Both the position numbers and the translations under genes were made by a program. 64,000 nt of DNA from Spirochaetaceae bacterium. GTDB taxonomy: Bacteria; Spirochaetota; Spirochaetia; Treponematales; Treponemataceae. Below are positions 52,784 through 61,696 of the stretch, piece after piece (within the stretch, counting starts at the first letter, position 1; each line of letters starts with the position of its first letter). Below the pieces are notes generated by a model. That model saw only the letters and a program-made list of their open reading frames with translations. It searched no databases and was not told the DNA's origin. The stretch lies in the NCBI GenBank assembly GCA_017614995.1, contig JAGAAX010000003.1, positions 1 through 64,000 on the forward strand, given 5' to 3'.

Positions 52784-53752
52784 TTATGCCTGTGCAGAAC
52801 CTTTGTGAAGCCATGTAAGTTCATGCTTATTATAATTTAGGTGAATAACTCTGCTGTCAGGCAGTGCCGCAAAAGCCTTTATGGTTTCCCAGTTGGTTTC
52901 GCCCTGCATTTTAATAGTACAAATCATGTTGGGAACTTTTGGTCTTGCAAGCCACATTTTGACCCATTCAAGCAGCCGCTCGGGGTAGCAGATTACGTCA
53001 GAGAAAACCCAGTCAACAGGCTCTATGTCCTCGCATTTCAGAGTAAAAGCGTCGTGCGCTAGAAATTTCACTTTTGGGTTCTGCATAAGGCTGTCGGCAA
53101 GCGGGCTTCTGTCAACGGCAAAGACCGAACAGCCGAGCTGTACGAGAACATAAGTCCAGCCTCCGGGACACGCGCCTGCCTCAAAGCAATGCTGCCCTTC
53201 ACGCGGAAAGTCTCCGAAAAAAGCCTGAAAGTGTACAAGTGCTTCCTGAATTTTTAAATAGGCGCGGCTCGGCGGGTTTTCATGGTCCTCTACAAACTCG
53301 ATTCTTCCGCAAGGCAGAAAGCTTGACGTGCGCCCGGAAGCAAAAATTGTGTGTTCGTCTATAAGTGTCCACGCCCCGATTTGTGTCTGCGGAACTGAAT
53401 ACGGAAAATTGCGCGGCTTTAAGTTTATGTAAGGCAGTTTGTCTTGAATAAGCGAAGCGCGCCTGAAAAGCGTAAACTGGTACGGCGCCCAGTTACGCTG
53501 AATCTGCTTTAATGCGGCAGCCGCTTCAGAAACAGACTGAAACTCAAGGGTAAAAGGCTCAAAATAGACTGTGCTGCACCAAAAAGGTTTTATTTCTTCA
53601 GCGGGGGCATTTTTCCAGTAGATTAAACTGCCGTAAAAGTCAAGCTCTGATTTGTCTGCGCCAAAACACGTGCAGAGTTCGTCAACAAGCCAGTCCTGCT
53701 TTTCTTCAAAAGCCAGAAATGCGGAACCTTTAAGCTGTGTAATTAAAGGCAT
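52784..53752 (-). CDS. FtsJ/RlmM-like RNA 2'-O-methyltransferase
   Basis: The 322-residue protein has an N-terminal RNA-binding region and a C-terminal FtsJ-like methyltransferase domain: ACPGGWTYVLVQLG (SAM loop), VDWVFSDVICYP, IKMQGETNWET and a final YNKHELTWL, giving the K-D-K-E type catalytic series of RlmM. RlmM methylates C2498 of 23S rRNA. It overlaps the PilZ gene by 10 bp. The target rRNA position is inferred from similarity. Confidence 0.78.
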   Translation of the reverse strand: MPLITQLKGSAFLAFEEKQDWLVDELCTCFGADKSELDFYGSLIYWKNAPAEEIKPFWCSTVYFEPFTLEFQSVSEAAAALKQIQRNWAPYQFTLFRRASLIQDKLPYINLKPRNFPYSVPQTQIGAWTLIDEHTIFASGRTSSFLPCGRIEFVEDHENPPSRAYLKIQEALVHFQAFFGDFPREGQHCFEAGACPGGWTYVLVQLGCSVFAVDRSPLADSLMQNPKVKFLAHDAFTLKCEDIEPVDWVFSDVICYPERLLEWVKMWLARPKVPNMICTIKMQGETNWETIKAFAALPDSRVIHLNYNKHELTWLHKGSAQA

Positions 53753-54117
53753 AATTCTTGAAGGAGAAGCTCGTCAGAATCAACTGTAGCTTCGTGAAGT
53801 ACATCGAGATAGTTTGAGAGGCGGCGGAAATCCGATGAGCCGACAATAGAGAAACCTGCCTCGTTGTTGTCGTCAGATTCGTCTGCCCAAACTGGTTTTA
53901 CCGTAAGAGAAAAAGGTTTAAGCCCCTGCTTGCAGGACGGCTGAATGTTCAGCTCACATTCGTCTTCTTTATTGATGTTTACTGGTACCGGAAATTTGAC
54001 ACGGCAGCCGTTTCTGCTGATATCCAGCAGCATACCCGGTAGAACACATAAGTCAGGTGCGTCTATACGGGCAAAATCTTTGTAGCGGCCGTCGTTCCGC
54101 TTCTCTGATAATTTCAC
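53743..54117 (-). CDS. PilZ-domain c-di-GMP-binding protein
   Basis: The 124-residue PilZ protein shows R-N-D-G-R at the N-terminus as the RxxxR-type motif and LDISRNGCRV, the D/NxSxxG motif. It binds c-di-GMP and probably regulates motility or surface processes. It is co-transcribed with the RlmM-like gene. The HD-GYP gene at 54289 is divergent, 171 bp away. Confidence 0.83.
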   Translation of the reverse strand: MKLSEKRNDGRYKDFARIDAPDLCVLPGMLLDISRNGCRVKFPVPVNINKEDECELNIQPSCKQGLKPFSLTVKPVWADESDDNNEAGFSIVGSSDFRRLSNYLDVLHEATVDSDELLLQELCL

Positions 54118-54214
54118 GTGTTTAGACTGTCTTTTTTTTTGATTATTGTCAACAAGAAAAATGCCGATAATGGTTATTTTACACGCTTTTACATTTTTTG
54201 GAGAAAACAGGGTG

Positions 54215-54220
54215 TATACT
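54215..54220 (+). promoter_or_regulatory. -10-like box upstream of HD-GYP gene
   Basis: TATACT lies 69 bp from the start codon; TTTACA at 54188 is 21 bp upstream, longer than ideal. Confidence 0.3.
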
Positions 54221-54271
54221 TACTTTGTAACAAATTTCTTGAAGAATCCTTCTGATACTGTGAATAGTAAT

Positions 54272-54280
54272 GGGGGGGGG
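54272..54280 (+). repeat. Homopolymeric G9 tract
   Basis: Nine G residues lie 8 bp before the TTG start of the HD-GYP gene, where a Shine-Dalgarno sequence is expected. Such tracts vary in length by slippage in Treponema. Confidence 0.8.
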
Positions 54281-54288
54281 TATAGGCA

Positions 54289-55530
54289 TTGTCAGACAAC
54301 GAGATTGATACACTAGAAAAAACTTTTTTAGACAATCACACTGCAAAGATGAATTTACTCGTTGTTAAAGTTTATGCCGTAACTTGTCTTGTGCCTGTTG
54401 CCATTTTTCTAGGCTGTGCCGCCGGGCTTTATAATTATTCACTGTTAAAGGCGGGCGGTTCAATTGCGCTCTCTTTAGTTTTTCTTGCGGCAATGATCTT
54501 TTATTACAAGAAAAAGCCGAATTCACGCCGCTTTAAATACTTTGCCGCAGTAACCATTCAATGTATAGTTTTTTCGCTTTCTTTAGACCCAAACCTAAAA
54601 GTCACTGTGTCTTATTCAGTTATGCCGCTGATTACGTTTCTTTATTTTGACCCGAAATTCTCTTTCTGGGCGTGTGTAATATGCTTTATCAGCGCATTTT
54701 CAGCGTTTTTCTTAACAAGCGAAGAAACAATCAGATTCTACTCATTCAATATCTCAAGGAGTTTTTACCTCATAACTTCAGGTTCGGCGCTGCTTATTGA
54801 ATTTACCGCGATGACAACGCTTCTGTGCATTTCTGCGGTGCAGACCAATAAATTCAAGATGTCGCTTATAGAGCACAACATAAAAATGCGCGATATGCAG
54901 ACACGCATTTTGTACAGCTTTGCAGATTTAATTGAACTGCGCGACGGAACAACAGGCGAGCATGTAAAGCGCACAAGCATGATTGTTGCGCACATGGTCA
55001 ATTACATGATTAAAAAGAAAATTTACACAGACCGCATTTCGGTAGAAGATTTGCATTATGCAGTAATGGCAGCTCCTCTGCATGACATAGGCAAAATGAA
55101 AGTGCCTGATGAAATTCTTATAAAGCCTGCGCGTTTAACGCCTGAAGAATACGCAATAATAAAGAAACACCCGGTTGAAAGCGAGCGCATTATAAAGCGC
55201 ACACTAAAAAATGTAGAAGACAACAAATTTGTAAACATTGCATCCGAAGTCTGCCTTTATCACCACGAAAAATGGGACGGTACAGGCTACCCTGAACAGC
55301 TTAAAGGCGAAGAAATTCCGATTTCTGCGAGAATTATGGCAATTGCTGACGTTTTTGACGCTCTGTGCAGCGAACGCCCGTATAAAGAAGCTTTTTCTGT
55401 AGATGAGGCTTTTGACATTCTTGAAGAATCAAGAGGAAAGCATTTTGACCCAACTCTTGTAGACGTTATGGTTGCTATGCGCCCCTTCCTTGAGAGCATG
55501 TACGAAAAACCAGAGATTCTTGCCTACTAA
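54289..55530 (+). CDS. Membrane HD-GYP c-di-GMP phosphodiesterase
   Basis: The 413-residue protein has about six membrane helices (residues 28-175) and an HD-GYP domain (about 205-405): RDGTTGEHVKRTS, PLHDIGKMKVPDEIL, YHHEKWDGTGYPEQLKGEEI. All catalytic motifs are intact. Start is TTG 54289; an in-frame TAG sits two codons upstream, so it cannot start earlier. A later ATG at residue 21 is possible. A G9 tract lies in the ribosome-site position. Confidence 0.87.
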   Translation: MSDNEIDTLEKTFLDNHTAKMNLLVVKVYAVTCLVPVAIFLGCAAGLYNYSLLKAGGSIALSLVFLAAMIFYYKKKPNSRRFKYFAAVTIQCIVFSLSLDPNLKVTVSYSVMPLITFLYFDPKFSFWACVICFISAFSAFFLTSEETIRFYSFNISRSFYLITSGSALLIEFTAMTTLLCISAVQTNKFKMSLIEHNIKMRDMQTRILYSFADLIELRDGTTGEHVKRTSMIVAHMVNYMIKKKIYTDRISVEDLHYAVMAAPLHDIGKMKVPDEILIKPARLTPEEYAIIKKHPVESERIIKRTLKNVEDNKFVNIASEVCLYHHEKWDGTGYPEQLKGEEIPISARIMAIADVFDALCSERPYKEAFSVDEAFDILEESRGKHFDPTLVDVMVAMRPFLESMYEKPEILAY

Positions 55531-55617
55531 GATTCTAAAAAAATTGCGGAAAACTACTTGCCAGACCTTTGAAAGTCATCTAACCTAAAAAAAATTATCT
55601 TTCGGGGTTTTTGTTAA

Positions 55618-55971
55618 TTGAAAAAACTGAATCTGGGTTTTAAAATTCTAGATATTTTTATATTTGCGGCAATTCTTGCTGCTGGAATTTACCTCTCTAA
55701 GAATTCTCTTACAAAAAGAGGAAGCACTGTAAGAGTTCTGGCAGACGGCAAAGAATATGAATTTCAGATGAAAAACGGCACTTACGAAGTCGAAGGTGCT
55801 ATTGGAATTACCACTTTTCAAATTGAAGACGGAAAAGTTCACATTATTGATTCACCATGCCCGAATAAAACCTGCGTTGAGCAGGGCTGGACAAGCCCTT
55901 TAATCTGCCTTCCGAATAAAGTCATTATTACTGTTGAAAATTATGGAGATTTTGATGCTGTCGCAGAATAA
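55618..55971 (+). CDS. NusG domain II-like envelope protein
   Basis: The 117-residue protein has one N-terminal helix (about 9-26) and a NusG_II-type domain: VRVLADGKEYEF, IEDGKVHIIDSPCPNKTC and GWTSPLICLPNKVIITV. Such proteins occur beside Gx transporters and ApbE in flavinylation-linked clusters. The start is probably TTG 55618, without a clear ribosome site. The 3' end overlaps the transporter gene. Confidence 0.83.
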   Translation: MKKLNLGFKILDIFIFAAILAAGIYLSKNSLTKRGSTVRVLADGKEYEFQMKNGTYEVEGAIGITTFQIEDGKVHIIDSPCPNKTCVEQGWTSPLICLPNKVIITVENYGDFDAVAE

Positions 55972-56950
55972 AAAACGCATTGCCTATTTGTCTGCACTTA
56001 CGCTGCTGTTTTCTTATGCCGAGCTTTTTATTCCGCGTTTTATACCGTTTTTCAGGTTCGGGCTTGGCAATGTAGCCGTTCTTCTATCATTTTCTCTTGA
56101 TCCGTTAAGCTTTATTCTTCTTACTGTCATTAAGTCTGTCGCAAGCTGCCTGATGTCCGGTACTTTATTCTCGCCGTTCTTTTTGATTTCTTTTGTTCAG
56201 TCTGTAGTAAGCGGCCTGTTTATGTACGGAATTGTCAAATTGTTCCGCGGAAGGCTGATAAGTGTTTATGGCGTTTCAATGCTTGGCTCTGCCTGTAGTG
56301 CGGTGATTCAAATTTGGCTGAGCAGCCTTTATCTCGGAGAGGGAACAAATGCTCTTCTTGGCCCGATGATTTTATTCAGTTTGTTAAGCGGAATTGTTAC
56401 AGCCTGGCTCAGCCGGATTCTTCACATACCGGAAGAAGTGCCGGAATTGATAAAGCAGCAAAAAGCGGAAATGAGCACTGAAATTGAAAAAAAGCAGAAG
56501 ACAAAGACAGTCTGCATGATTCTGGCAATTTTGGCTGCGTCTGTTGTCATTATGATGCTGAAAAATATCTATATATTGCTTGTGGCTTTGGCATTGTCTT
56601 TTGCGGCGCAGATTTTATCAAAACGAAAAATTAAAATTATGCCGCATATTTCGATATGGCTTTTTGTGATTATTTCTACATTATTGATGCCGCAGGGAAA
56701 GGTTCTTTATTCTTTTGCAGGCTGGAATATTACAAACGGCGCTCTGCTCTCTGGTATTGAAAAAGCCATAAAGCTTTCTGCTTTGTCTGCATTAAGCCAG
56801 TGCCTTGCAAGTGTCCGCCCGACCGGAGAAGGAATTTTGTCGGTAGCTTTGTCTTATTTTGGCGGGCTTTGCAAAATCCTGAACGGTTCAGAGGGCAATT
56901 TACTTAAAAGAACACGCTCTGCATTGAGTGCAGAGACTATTTACGAATGA
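55955..56950 (+). CDS. Gx transporter family membrane protein
   Basis: The 331-residue protein has about nine helices. Residues 1-165 resemble the Gx transporter/HepS-like family (SALTLLFSYAELFIPRFIPFFRFGLGNV, LLSFSLDPLSFILLTVIKSVASCLMSGTLFSP); the C-terminal part holds more helices of unassigned type. ATG 55955 is preferred since TATGGAGAT precedes it. The gene overlaps the NusG_II gene by 17 bp and the convergent apbE 3' end by 14 bp. Presumably it works with NusG_II, ApbE and the FMN protein at 58395 in redox transport. Confidence 0.8.
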   Translation: MLSQNKKRIAYLSALTLLFSYAELFIPRFIPFFRFGLGNVAVLLSFSLDPLSFILLTVIKSVASCLMSGTLFSPFFLISFVQSVVSGLFMYGIVKLFRGRLISVYGVSMLGSACSAVIQIWLSSLYLGEGTNALLGPMILFSLLSGIVTAWLSRILHIPEEVPELIKQQKAEMSTEIEKKQKTKTVCMILAILAASVVIMMLKNIYILLVALALSFAAQILSKRKIKIMPHISIWLFVIISTLLMPQGKVLYSFAGWNITNGALLSGIEKAIKLSALSALSQCLASVRPTGEGILSVALSYFGGLCKILNGSEGNLLKRTRSALSAETIYE

Positions 56951-57941
56951 CATTTACAGAAGAAAAATCTGCAAAAAGCTTTAATTTTTCTTCAAGCCCT
57001 TCTGTGTAATATAAGTCCTGATTTTCTGTAAAGATAATCATTTCAAAATCTGAATTGTGTCGCCAATAAGACGCGGCATCTTCAAGCCCCATTACAAACA
57101 TGGTTGTGCTCAGAGCGTCGGCATATAAGCCTGATTCTGTAATTATTGTTACGCCCGCAATTCCGTTATCAACGGGCTTTCCGGTTTTGCTGTCAAAAAT
57201 GTGGATATAGTTATGACCGTCATCGGCTGTAAAAAAGCGCTCGTAGCCGCCGCTTGTAATAACAGCTTTGTCCGCAATTTTAATTGCTGCGGCTGCTTTG
57301 CCTGTCCAAGGGCTTTTTATTCCGATAGTCCATTCTGTGCCGTCAGCTTTTTTGCCGAGAGCCTGAATGTTTCCGCCTAAATCTAAAAGTGCTGACTTAA
57401 TGCCGTTGTCTTTCAAAAGCCTGATGACTTCATCGCCGGTGTAGCCTTTGCCTATTGCACCAAAATCCAATGCCATGCCATGTTCCATGTTTATGTAAGT
57501 GCCGTCAATCTGAATTTTTGAGTAATCTGTCAGCGGAAGCAGTTCATTTATCTGATTTTGAGAAGGCACTTTATAATCGCCTGTTGTAAAGCCCCATGCA
57601 GAAGTAATAGGATACAATGCCGGATTAAAAACGCCGTCAGTCTGTTTTGCAAAATCCAGACCGTATTTTGTCAGCGTCAGAGTATCAGTGCTTACAGAAA
57701 TCTTTTCGCTGTGGTTTAGTCTGTATACATCAGAGGCTTTATTTGTAGTCGAAATGTTCCGTTCAATCTGATAGATGCGCTCTTTGGTTTTTTCCAGTGC
57801 TGCATCCGGCTTTTTCCCATAAACTTGAATTGTCATAAAGGTGTCCATGGCATTCAGTGAAGTTGAAGCTTTTTTTTCACCGCAGGAAATAAATAAAAAG
57901 GCGGCTAAAATAATTGCAGAAAGAAGCACGTATTTATTCAT
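56937..57941 (-). CDS. apbE: FAD:protein FMN transferase ApbE (lipoprotein)
   Basis: The 334-residue protein has a lipobox FISC and the ApbE motifs: NAMDTFMTIQVYG, ALDFGAIGKGYTGD, LLDLGGNIQALGKK, and ALSTTMFVMG. It transfers FMN from FAD to Thr in SGAT motifs of exported proteins. The FMN-binding protein at 58395-60926 carries two such motifs and is the obvious substrate. Its 3' end overlaps the Gx transporter gene by 14 bp. Confidence 0.92.
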   Translation of the reverse strand: MNKYVLLSAIILAAFLFISCGEKKASTSLNAMDTFMTIQVYGKKPDAALEKTKERIYQIERNISTTNKASDVYRLNHSEKISVSTDTLTLTKYGLDFAKQTDGVFNPALYPITSAWGFTTGDYKVPSQNQINELLPLTDYSKIQIDGTYINMEHGMALDFGAIGKGYTGDEVIRLLKDNGIKSALLDLGGNIQALGKKADGTEWTIGIKSPWTGKAAAAIKIADKAVITSGGYERFFTADDGHNYIHIFDSKTGKPVDNGIAGVTIITESGLYADALSTTMFVMGLEDAASYWRHNSDFEMIIFTENQDLYYTEGLEEKLKLFADFSSVNVIRK

Positions 57942-58011
57942 AATGCGAGCATAGCATATAAAATTAAAAAAATCTTCTCTTTGTTTTCAGCATGAAAGGT
58001 TTTAGAATGTG

Positions 58012-58114
58012 ATTTTTTCTGGCGGAAATCCGTTTTTTGCGTCCGACGTTCTGCTCGCATGGCAAGCCATGAGGCAGAACGCGTCCGCAATTCACTACTT
58101 TCCGCCAGAAAAAT
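58012..58114. repeat. Long nested palindrome A
   Basis: Outer arms TTTTTCTGGCGGAAA and TTTCCGCCAGAAAAA enclose an inner GACG..TTCTGC and GCAGAA..CGTC stem with a CATGGC/GCCATG tip. No other copy is present in the window. Confidence 0.7.
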
Positions 58115-58139
58115 GCAATCTATAGCAATATGCACCAAC

Positions 58140-58237
58140 AAGAACCTGCGTAGGCGGATTTTGGCGCGCAAAAAATTCTGCAGGCACGAAGTGCCGAAGC
58201 CTTTTTGCGTGACGGAATTCGCCGAGAGCAGGTTCTT
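58140..58237. repeat. Long nested palindrome B
   Basis: Outer arms AAGAACCTGC and GCAGGTTCTT enclose GGCG/CGCC, CGCAAAAA/TTTTTGCG and GGCAC/GTGCC stems. It is unlike palindrome A in sequence but similar in design. Confidence 0.7.
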
Positions 58238-58240
58238 ACA

Positions 58241-58249
58241 TGGTATAAT
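58241..58249 (+). promoter_or_regulatory. Probable promoter of the FMN-binding reductase
   Basis: Extended -10 TGGTATAAT, directly after palindrome B. A -35 is not obvious. Confidence 0.45.
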
Positions 58250-58394
58250 TTCTAGATTGGTTTTTCACGCTGAAGTTGTGCCTTGAAAGACTATCATTGT
58301 AAATTATTGAATTTTTTATCGATTTAGGATTCTCATTTGATTGTTTTTATGATAAAATTATATAGTTTATATACTTAATATAAAGGGTTTACTT

Positions 58395-60926
58395 ATGGCA
58401 AAGTCTAATTTATTTAAGATTATTGCAGGCATTTCTGCTTTTGCAATGCTTTGGGTAATGGTTTCTTGTGGCGGTGCTAAATATGCTGACGGCACATACA
58501 CAGGAACTGCTGCTGGCCGTAACGGAGATGTTGTTGTTTCTGTTACTGTTACTAACGGTAAAATTGCTTCTGTTGATATTGTTCAGCATGAAGAAACAGC
58601 CGGTCTTAGCGATGCTGCAATTAAAGAAGTACCTGCTGCTATCGTAAAGAAGAATTCTACAAAGGTAGATGCAGTTTCTGGTGCAACAGTTACATCTAAA
58701 GCTATCATGGCTGCTGTTGATGCTGCTCTTGCTAATGCTGGTGGAAGCGCTTCTAGCGGAAAGGCTGAAAAAGCCCGTAAAAATGCTGCTGTTACATATA
58801 CGGCCGGTACATACGAAGGTACAGCAATGGGCATGAACGGCCCGCTTACTTTGGAAGTAACTTTCTCTAAAGATGCTATCACTGACATTCAGGTAAAGTC
58901 TTCTAAAGAAACAGGCCATGTCGGCGACCCGGCATTCCCAATCATGTTCAAAGATGCTATTGAAGCAAACGGTTCTGGCATTGATGCAGTTTCTGGTGCT
59001 ACATTCACTTCAATTGCTGTTAAAAATGCTTTGAACGATGCTGCTGCAAAAGCTAATGCTTCTAAAATGGAAGATTTTAAAAAGAACACAGTTAAACACA
59101 CAGCTCAGAAACCAATTGATGAAACATTCGATGTTATCGTTGTTGGTGCTGGTGGTGCTGGTATCGCTGCTGCTGCTCAGTCAGTTCAGAACGGATACTC
59201 TGTTCTTATTATTGAAAAGAACGCAGAAGTTGGTGGTAACACTGTAGTTTCTGGCGGTCAGTTCCAGTCTGTAATGCCTTACCTCGTTTGGGAAAAAGAC
59301 AGACCTAATGCAGAAGAAGGCGTTTGTCCTCAGGATGGAAAAACATACAAGAAAGTTAAGATGGCTAACGGTAACATCGCTGTTCTTAAGACAATCCTTA
59401 ACTGGAGTGAAAAGCCGTTTGACCCGTCAGGTGCTTCTGAATGGTTTGAAGCCGGTGATATCGAAAGACTTTCAACACATGGTGTTCATCAGGAATATCT
59501 GCCTGTTTTGAAAGAACTTAAACAGGAAATCAAAGACTACCTCGCTTGGGCTCAGCCAAAACTTGACAAAGGCCTTAACGAAGGTGCTCTTACACTGTTC
59601 TCAACAGTTAATCTCCATATTTTCCAGACATACTACGGCGGACTCCGTCCAAACGCAGATTTCTCATCATGGATTTATGGTAACTACGACCTCGTATGCC
59701 AGTTCATCAGAGACGGTCAGGAACTCAAAGACTGGCTCGTTGACCAGGGTTCAGCTTTTGACAACGCTACACAGCCTACAATCGTTGGTGCTTTGTGGCA
59801 GCGCGAAAACGACTACCTCAAGAAAGGTCCTACAGCTTTCCAGTGGGGAACATACTTCCAGCCGCCGCTCAACACAATTAACGAAGCTGCCGGCAAGAAC
59901 AAGATTCTCCGCCGTACAGAAGCTAAAGAACTTATCGTAGAAAACGGCAAAGTTACAGGTGTTAAGGCTGTTATGTACGATGGTACACAGGTTACAGCAC
60001 ATGCAACAAAAGGCGTTGTTCTTGCAACAGGTGGTTACGCAGCTAACGTAGCTAAGGTTATCGAAACAAACGAATACTGGAAGAAAGACAAGATTACAAG
60101 CCGCACTCAGACAACAAACCGCTCTTCTATGCAGGGTGACGGTATCAAGATGGGACAGGCTGCAGGTGCTGATGTAACAGGACTTGAGTATACACAGCTT
60201 ATGCCTATTTCTTGGATTGACAACGGACAGCTTGCATTCGGCGGCGGAAACTACACAGTTTACATCAATCCTACAACAGGTAAGCGTTTCGTAAACGAAA
60301 CAAGTGAGCGTGACGTTCTTTCTCTTAAAGAGTTCGAGAACGGTATTGAGCGCAACAAAGTTCAGGGTGTATTCATCGAAATCGCAAACAGCAAGCAGCC
60401 TATCCAGGGTCCATATCCTTATGGAACACCGGGAACAGACGCTTGGAAGACCGATGTTGAATGGAGACAGTATGAGCGTACAATTGACCAGCTCGGTGAT
60501 TTGTTCAAAGAGCTTGGAATTAAAGCTGATGCAGCTGTCGTAAAACAGGAAATTATCGATTACGATAAGGCTCTTATCACAGGCAAAGAAAGCAGCCTGC
60601 CAATCAACAAGACTGGTTGGACAGCTCTTATCGGTGATGCAGAAAAGAAAGCAGACGGTTCTTATGACCTTTCTACTTACAAGCTTGAAGGCGTTCCTCT
60701 CAAGATCAGAATTATGGCTCCGTCAACACACCACACAATGGGTGGTCTTAAAGTTGACACAAGCCGCCATGTTCTTGACAAGAACGGCAACGTAATCAAG
60801 GGTCTTTATGCAGCCGGTGAAGTTACTGGTGGTATCCACGCCGGTAACCGTCTTGGCGGTAACGCTATCGTTGAGATTTTCGTATCTGGACGTACTGCTG
60901 CTAACGCAATTGCTAAAGACAACTAA
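58395..60926 (+). CDS. Flavoprotein reductase with two FMN-binding domains
   Basis: The 843-residue lipoprotein (lipobox VSC25) has two FMN_bind domains (about 30-115 and 135-215) with flavinylation sites DAVSGATVTS (Thr98) and DAVSGATFTS (Thr203), then a FAD-binding reductase of the fumarate/urocanate reductase type (about 230-840): VIVVGAGGAGIAAA, EVGGNTVVSGGQ, APSTHHTMGGL and GNRLGGNAIVEIFVSGR. The family reduces fumarate or similar acids as terminal acceptors; substrate is not certain. AAAGGG precedes ATG 58395. Codon bias suggests very high expression. Confidence 0.92.
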   Translation: MAKSNLFKIIAGISAFAMLWVMVSCGGAKYADGTYTGTAAGRNGDVVVSVTVTNGKIASVDIVQHEETAGLSDAAIKEVPAAIVKKNSTKVDAVSGATVTSKAIMAAVDAALANAGGSASSGKAEKARKNAAVTYTAGTYEGTAMGMNGPLTLEVTFSKDAITDIQVKSSKETGHVGDPAFPIMFKDAIEANGSGIDAVSGATFTSIAVKNALNDAAAKANASKMEDFKKNTVKHTAQKPIDETFDVIVVGAGGAGIAAAAQSVQNGYSVLIIEKNAEVGGNTVVSGGQFQSVMPYLVWEKDRPNAEEGVCPQDGKTYKKVKMANGNIAVLKTILNWSEKPFDPSGASEWFEAGDIERLSTHGVHQEYLPVLKELKQEIKDYLAWAQPKLDKGLNEGALTLFSTVNLHIFQTYYGGLRPNADFSSWIYGNYDLVCQFIRDGQELKDWLVDQGSAFDNATQPTIVGALWQRENDYLKKGPTAFQWGTYFQPPLNTINEAAGKNKILRRTEAKELIVENGKVTGVKAVMYDGTQVTAHATKGVVLATGGYAANVAKVIETNEYWKKDKITSRTQTTNRSSMQGDGIKMGQAAGADVTGLEYTQLMPISWIDNGQLAFGGGNYTVYINPTTGKRFVNETSERDVLSLKEFENGIERNKVQGVFIEIANSKQPIQGPYPYGTPGTDAWKTDVEWRQYERTIDQLGDLFKELGIKADAAVVKQEIIDYDKALITGKESSLPINKTGWTALIGDAEKKADGSYDLSTYKLEGVPLKIRIMAPSTHHTMGGLKVDTSRHVLDKNGNVIKGLYAAGEVTGGIHAGNRLGGNAIVEIFVSGRTAANAIAKDN

Positions 60927-60947
60927 TTCTAATTAGGATTTGTTAAT

Positions 60948-60981
60948 AAAAAAGGCTGTCCGTTTTGGGCAGCCTTTTTTT
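60948..60981 (+). terminator. Terminator of the reductase gene
   Basis: AAAAAAGGCTG pairs with CAGCCTTTTTT around a short loop, followed by a T run. Confidence 0.88.
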
Positions 60982-61005
60982 GTTTGTGTCTATTAGATTG
61001 CTATG

Positions 61006-61069
61006 GTCACTGAGCGAAGTCGAAGTGACATCGAGCTAAATGTGGTTGCTTCGACTACGCTCAGCAACC
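61006..61069. repeat. Double palindrome with TGAGCGAAG core
   Basis: GTCACTGAGCGAAGTCGAAGTGAC-type and GGTTGC...GCAACC stems (61006-61029, 61044-61069) lie in tandem. The two units can also pair with each other (14 of 15 bases). It resembles repeats found in many bacterial genomes. Confidence 0.65.
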
Positions 61070-61078
61070 AGTTCGGCT

Positions 61079-61681
61079 CTATTTCTTTTTGATTCCTTCT
61101 ATTGCAAGGTCAATCGCGGCGTGCATTTCTTTTATGTCTTTCTGGTTCAATATTGCAAGTCTGAAGATAGACGATTCAATCATTGCATAAAGCATTTCAT
61201 CTGTTGTAGAAATGTCGCTTACTGTAATGCCCAATTCGCCTTTGTTGATTCCTTCAATAAGAATATTGCACAAAAGATGTCGTAAGCGGACTATGCGGCG
61301 TCTTACCATTGTTCCCGGATTTTTGCCGGTTTTCTGAACTTGAAGCAGATAATTCAGAATAACAGTGAAAAGCTTTGGGTTTTCGCGGCATGCATCAAGA
61401 ATTTGGTGTAGAACCTGTTTGAGTTTTTCGTCTGAAGTAAGTTTGTTGTCATGCATTACGTCAAGCAGGCTCAATTCAATGTTTGTTGTGAGCTGTCTGA
61501 TGCTGCTTATGAATATTTCACGCTTGTTTCTGAAGTACAAGTAAAGAGTGGTACGCGTAATTCCGCATCTGTCTGCAATTTTCTGAAAAGTTGCATCCTC
61601 ATAGCCTTCGTCAACAAACACATCAAGGGCTTTGTCAAGAATAGTGTGTTTCCGTTTGTCATGTTCAACAATAATTGCCAT
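61079..61681 (-). CDS. TetR-family transcriptional regulator
   Basis: The 200-residue protein has an N-terminal TetR HTH (about 10-58): ILDKALDVFVDEGYEDATFQKIADRCGITRTTLYLYFRNKREIF. The C-terminal helical ligand domain gives no ligand. It starts 15 bp after the RlmL-like gene, on the same strand, and is likely co-transcribed. Confidence 0.9.
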   Translation of the reverse strand: MAIIVEHDKRKHTILDKALDVFVDEGYEDATFQKIADRCGITRTTLYLYFRNKREIFISSIRQLTTNIELSLLDVMHDNKLTSDEKLKQVLHQILDACRENPKLFTVILNYLLQVQKTGKNPGTMVRRRIVRLRHLLCNILIEGINKGELGITVSDISTTDEMLYAMIESSIFRLAILNQKDIKEMHAAIDLAIEGIKKK

Positions 61682-61696
61682 ATACTTTCTGCCTTT

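Larger units (their letters stand above)
57942..58394. other. 453-bp non-coding, palindrome-rich spacer
   Basis: No gene is visible. It contains two long imperfect palindromes (58012-58114 and 58140-58237) and an extended -10 promoter (58241-58249), leaving a leader of about 140 nt for the next gene. Confidence 0.8.

Noticed and set aside
54108-54124. Possible parS site near the PilZ gene
   Set aside because: Only the TTTCACGTG half matches the usual palindrome; the other half does not. It also lies about 41 kb from parAB.
58410-58919. Long minus-strand open frames opposite the FMN-binding domains
   Set aside because: They mirror the plus-strand gene, with Ser/Cys-rich shadow composition and no ribosome site.
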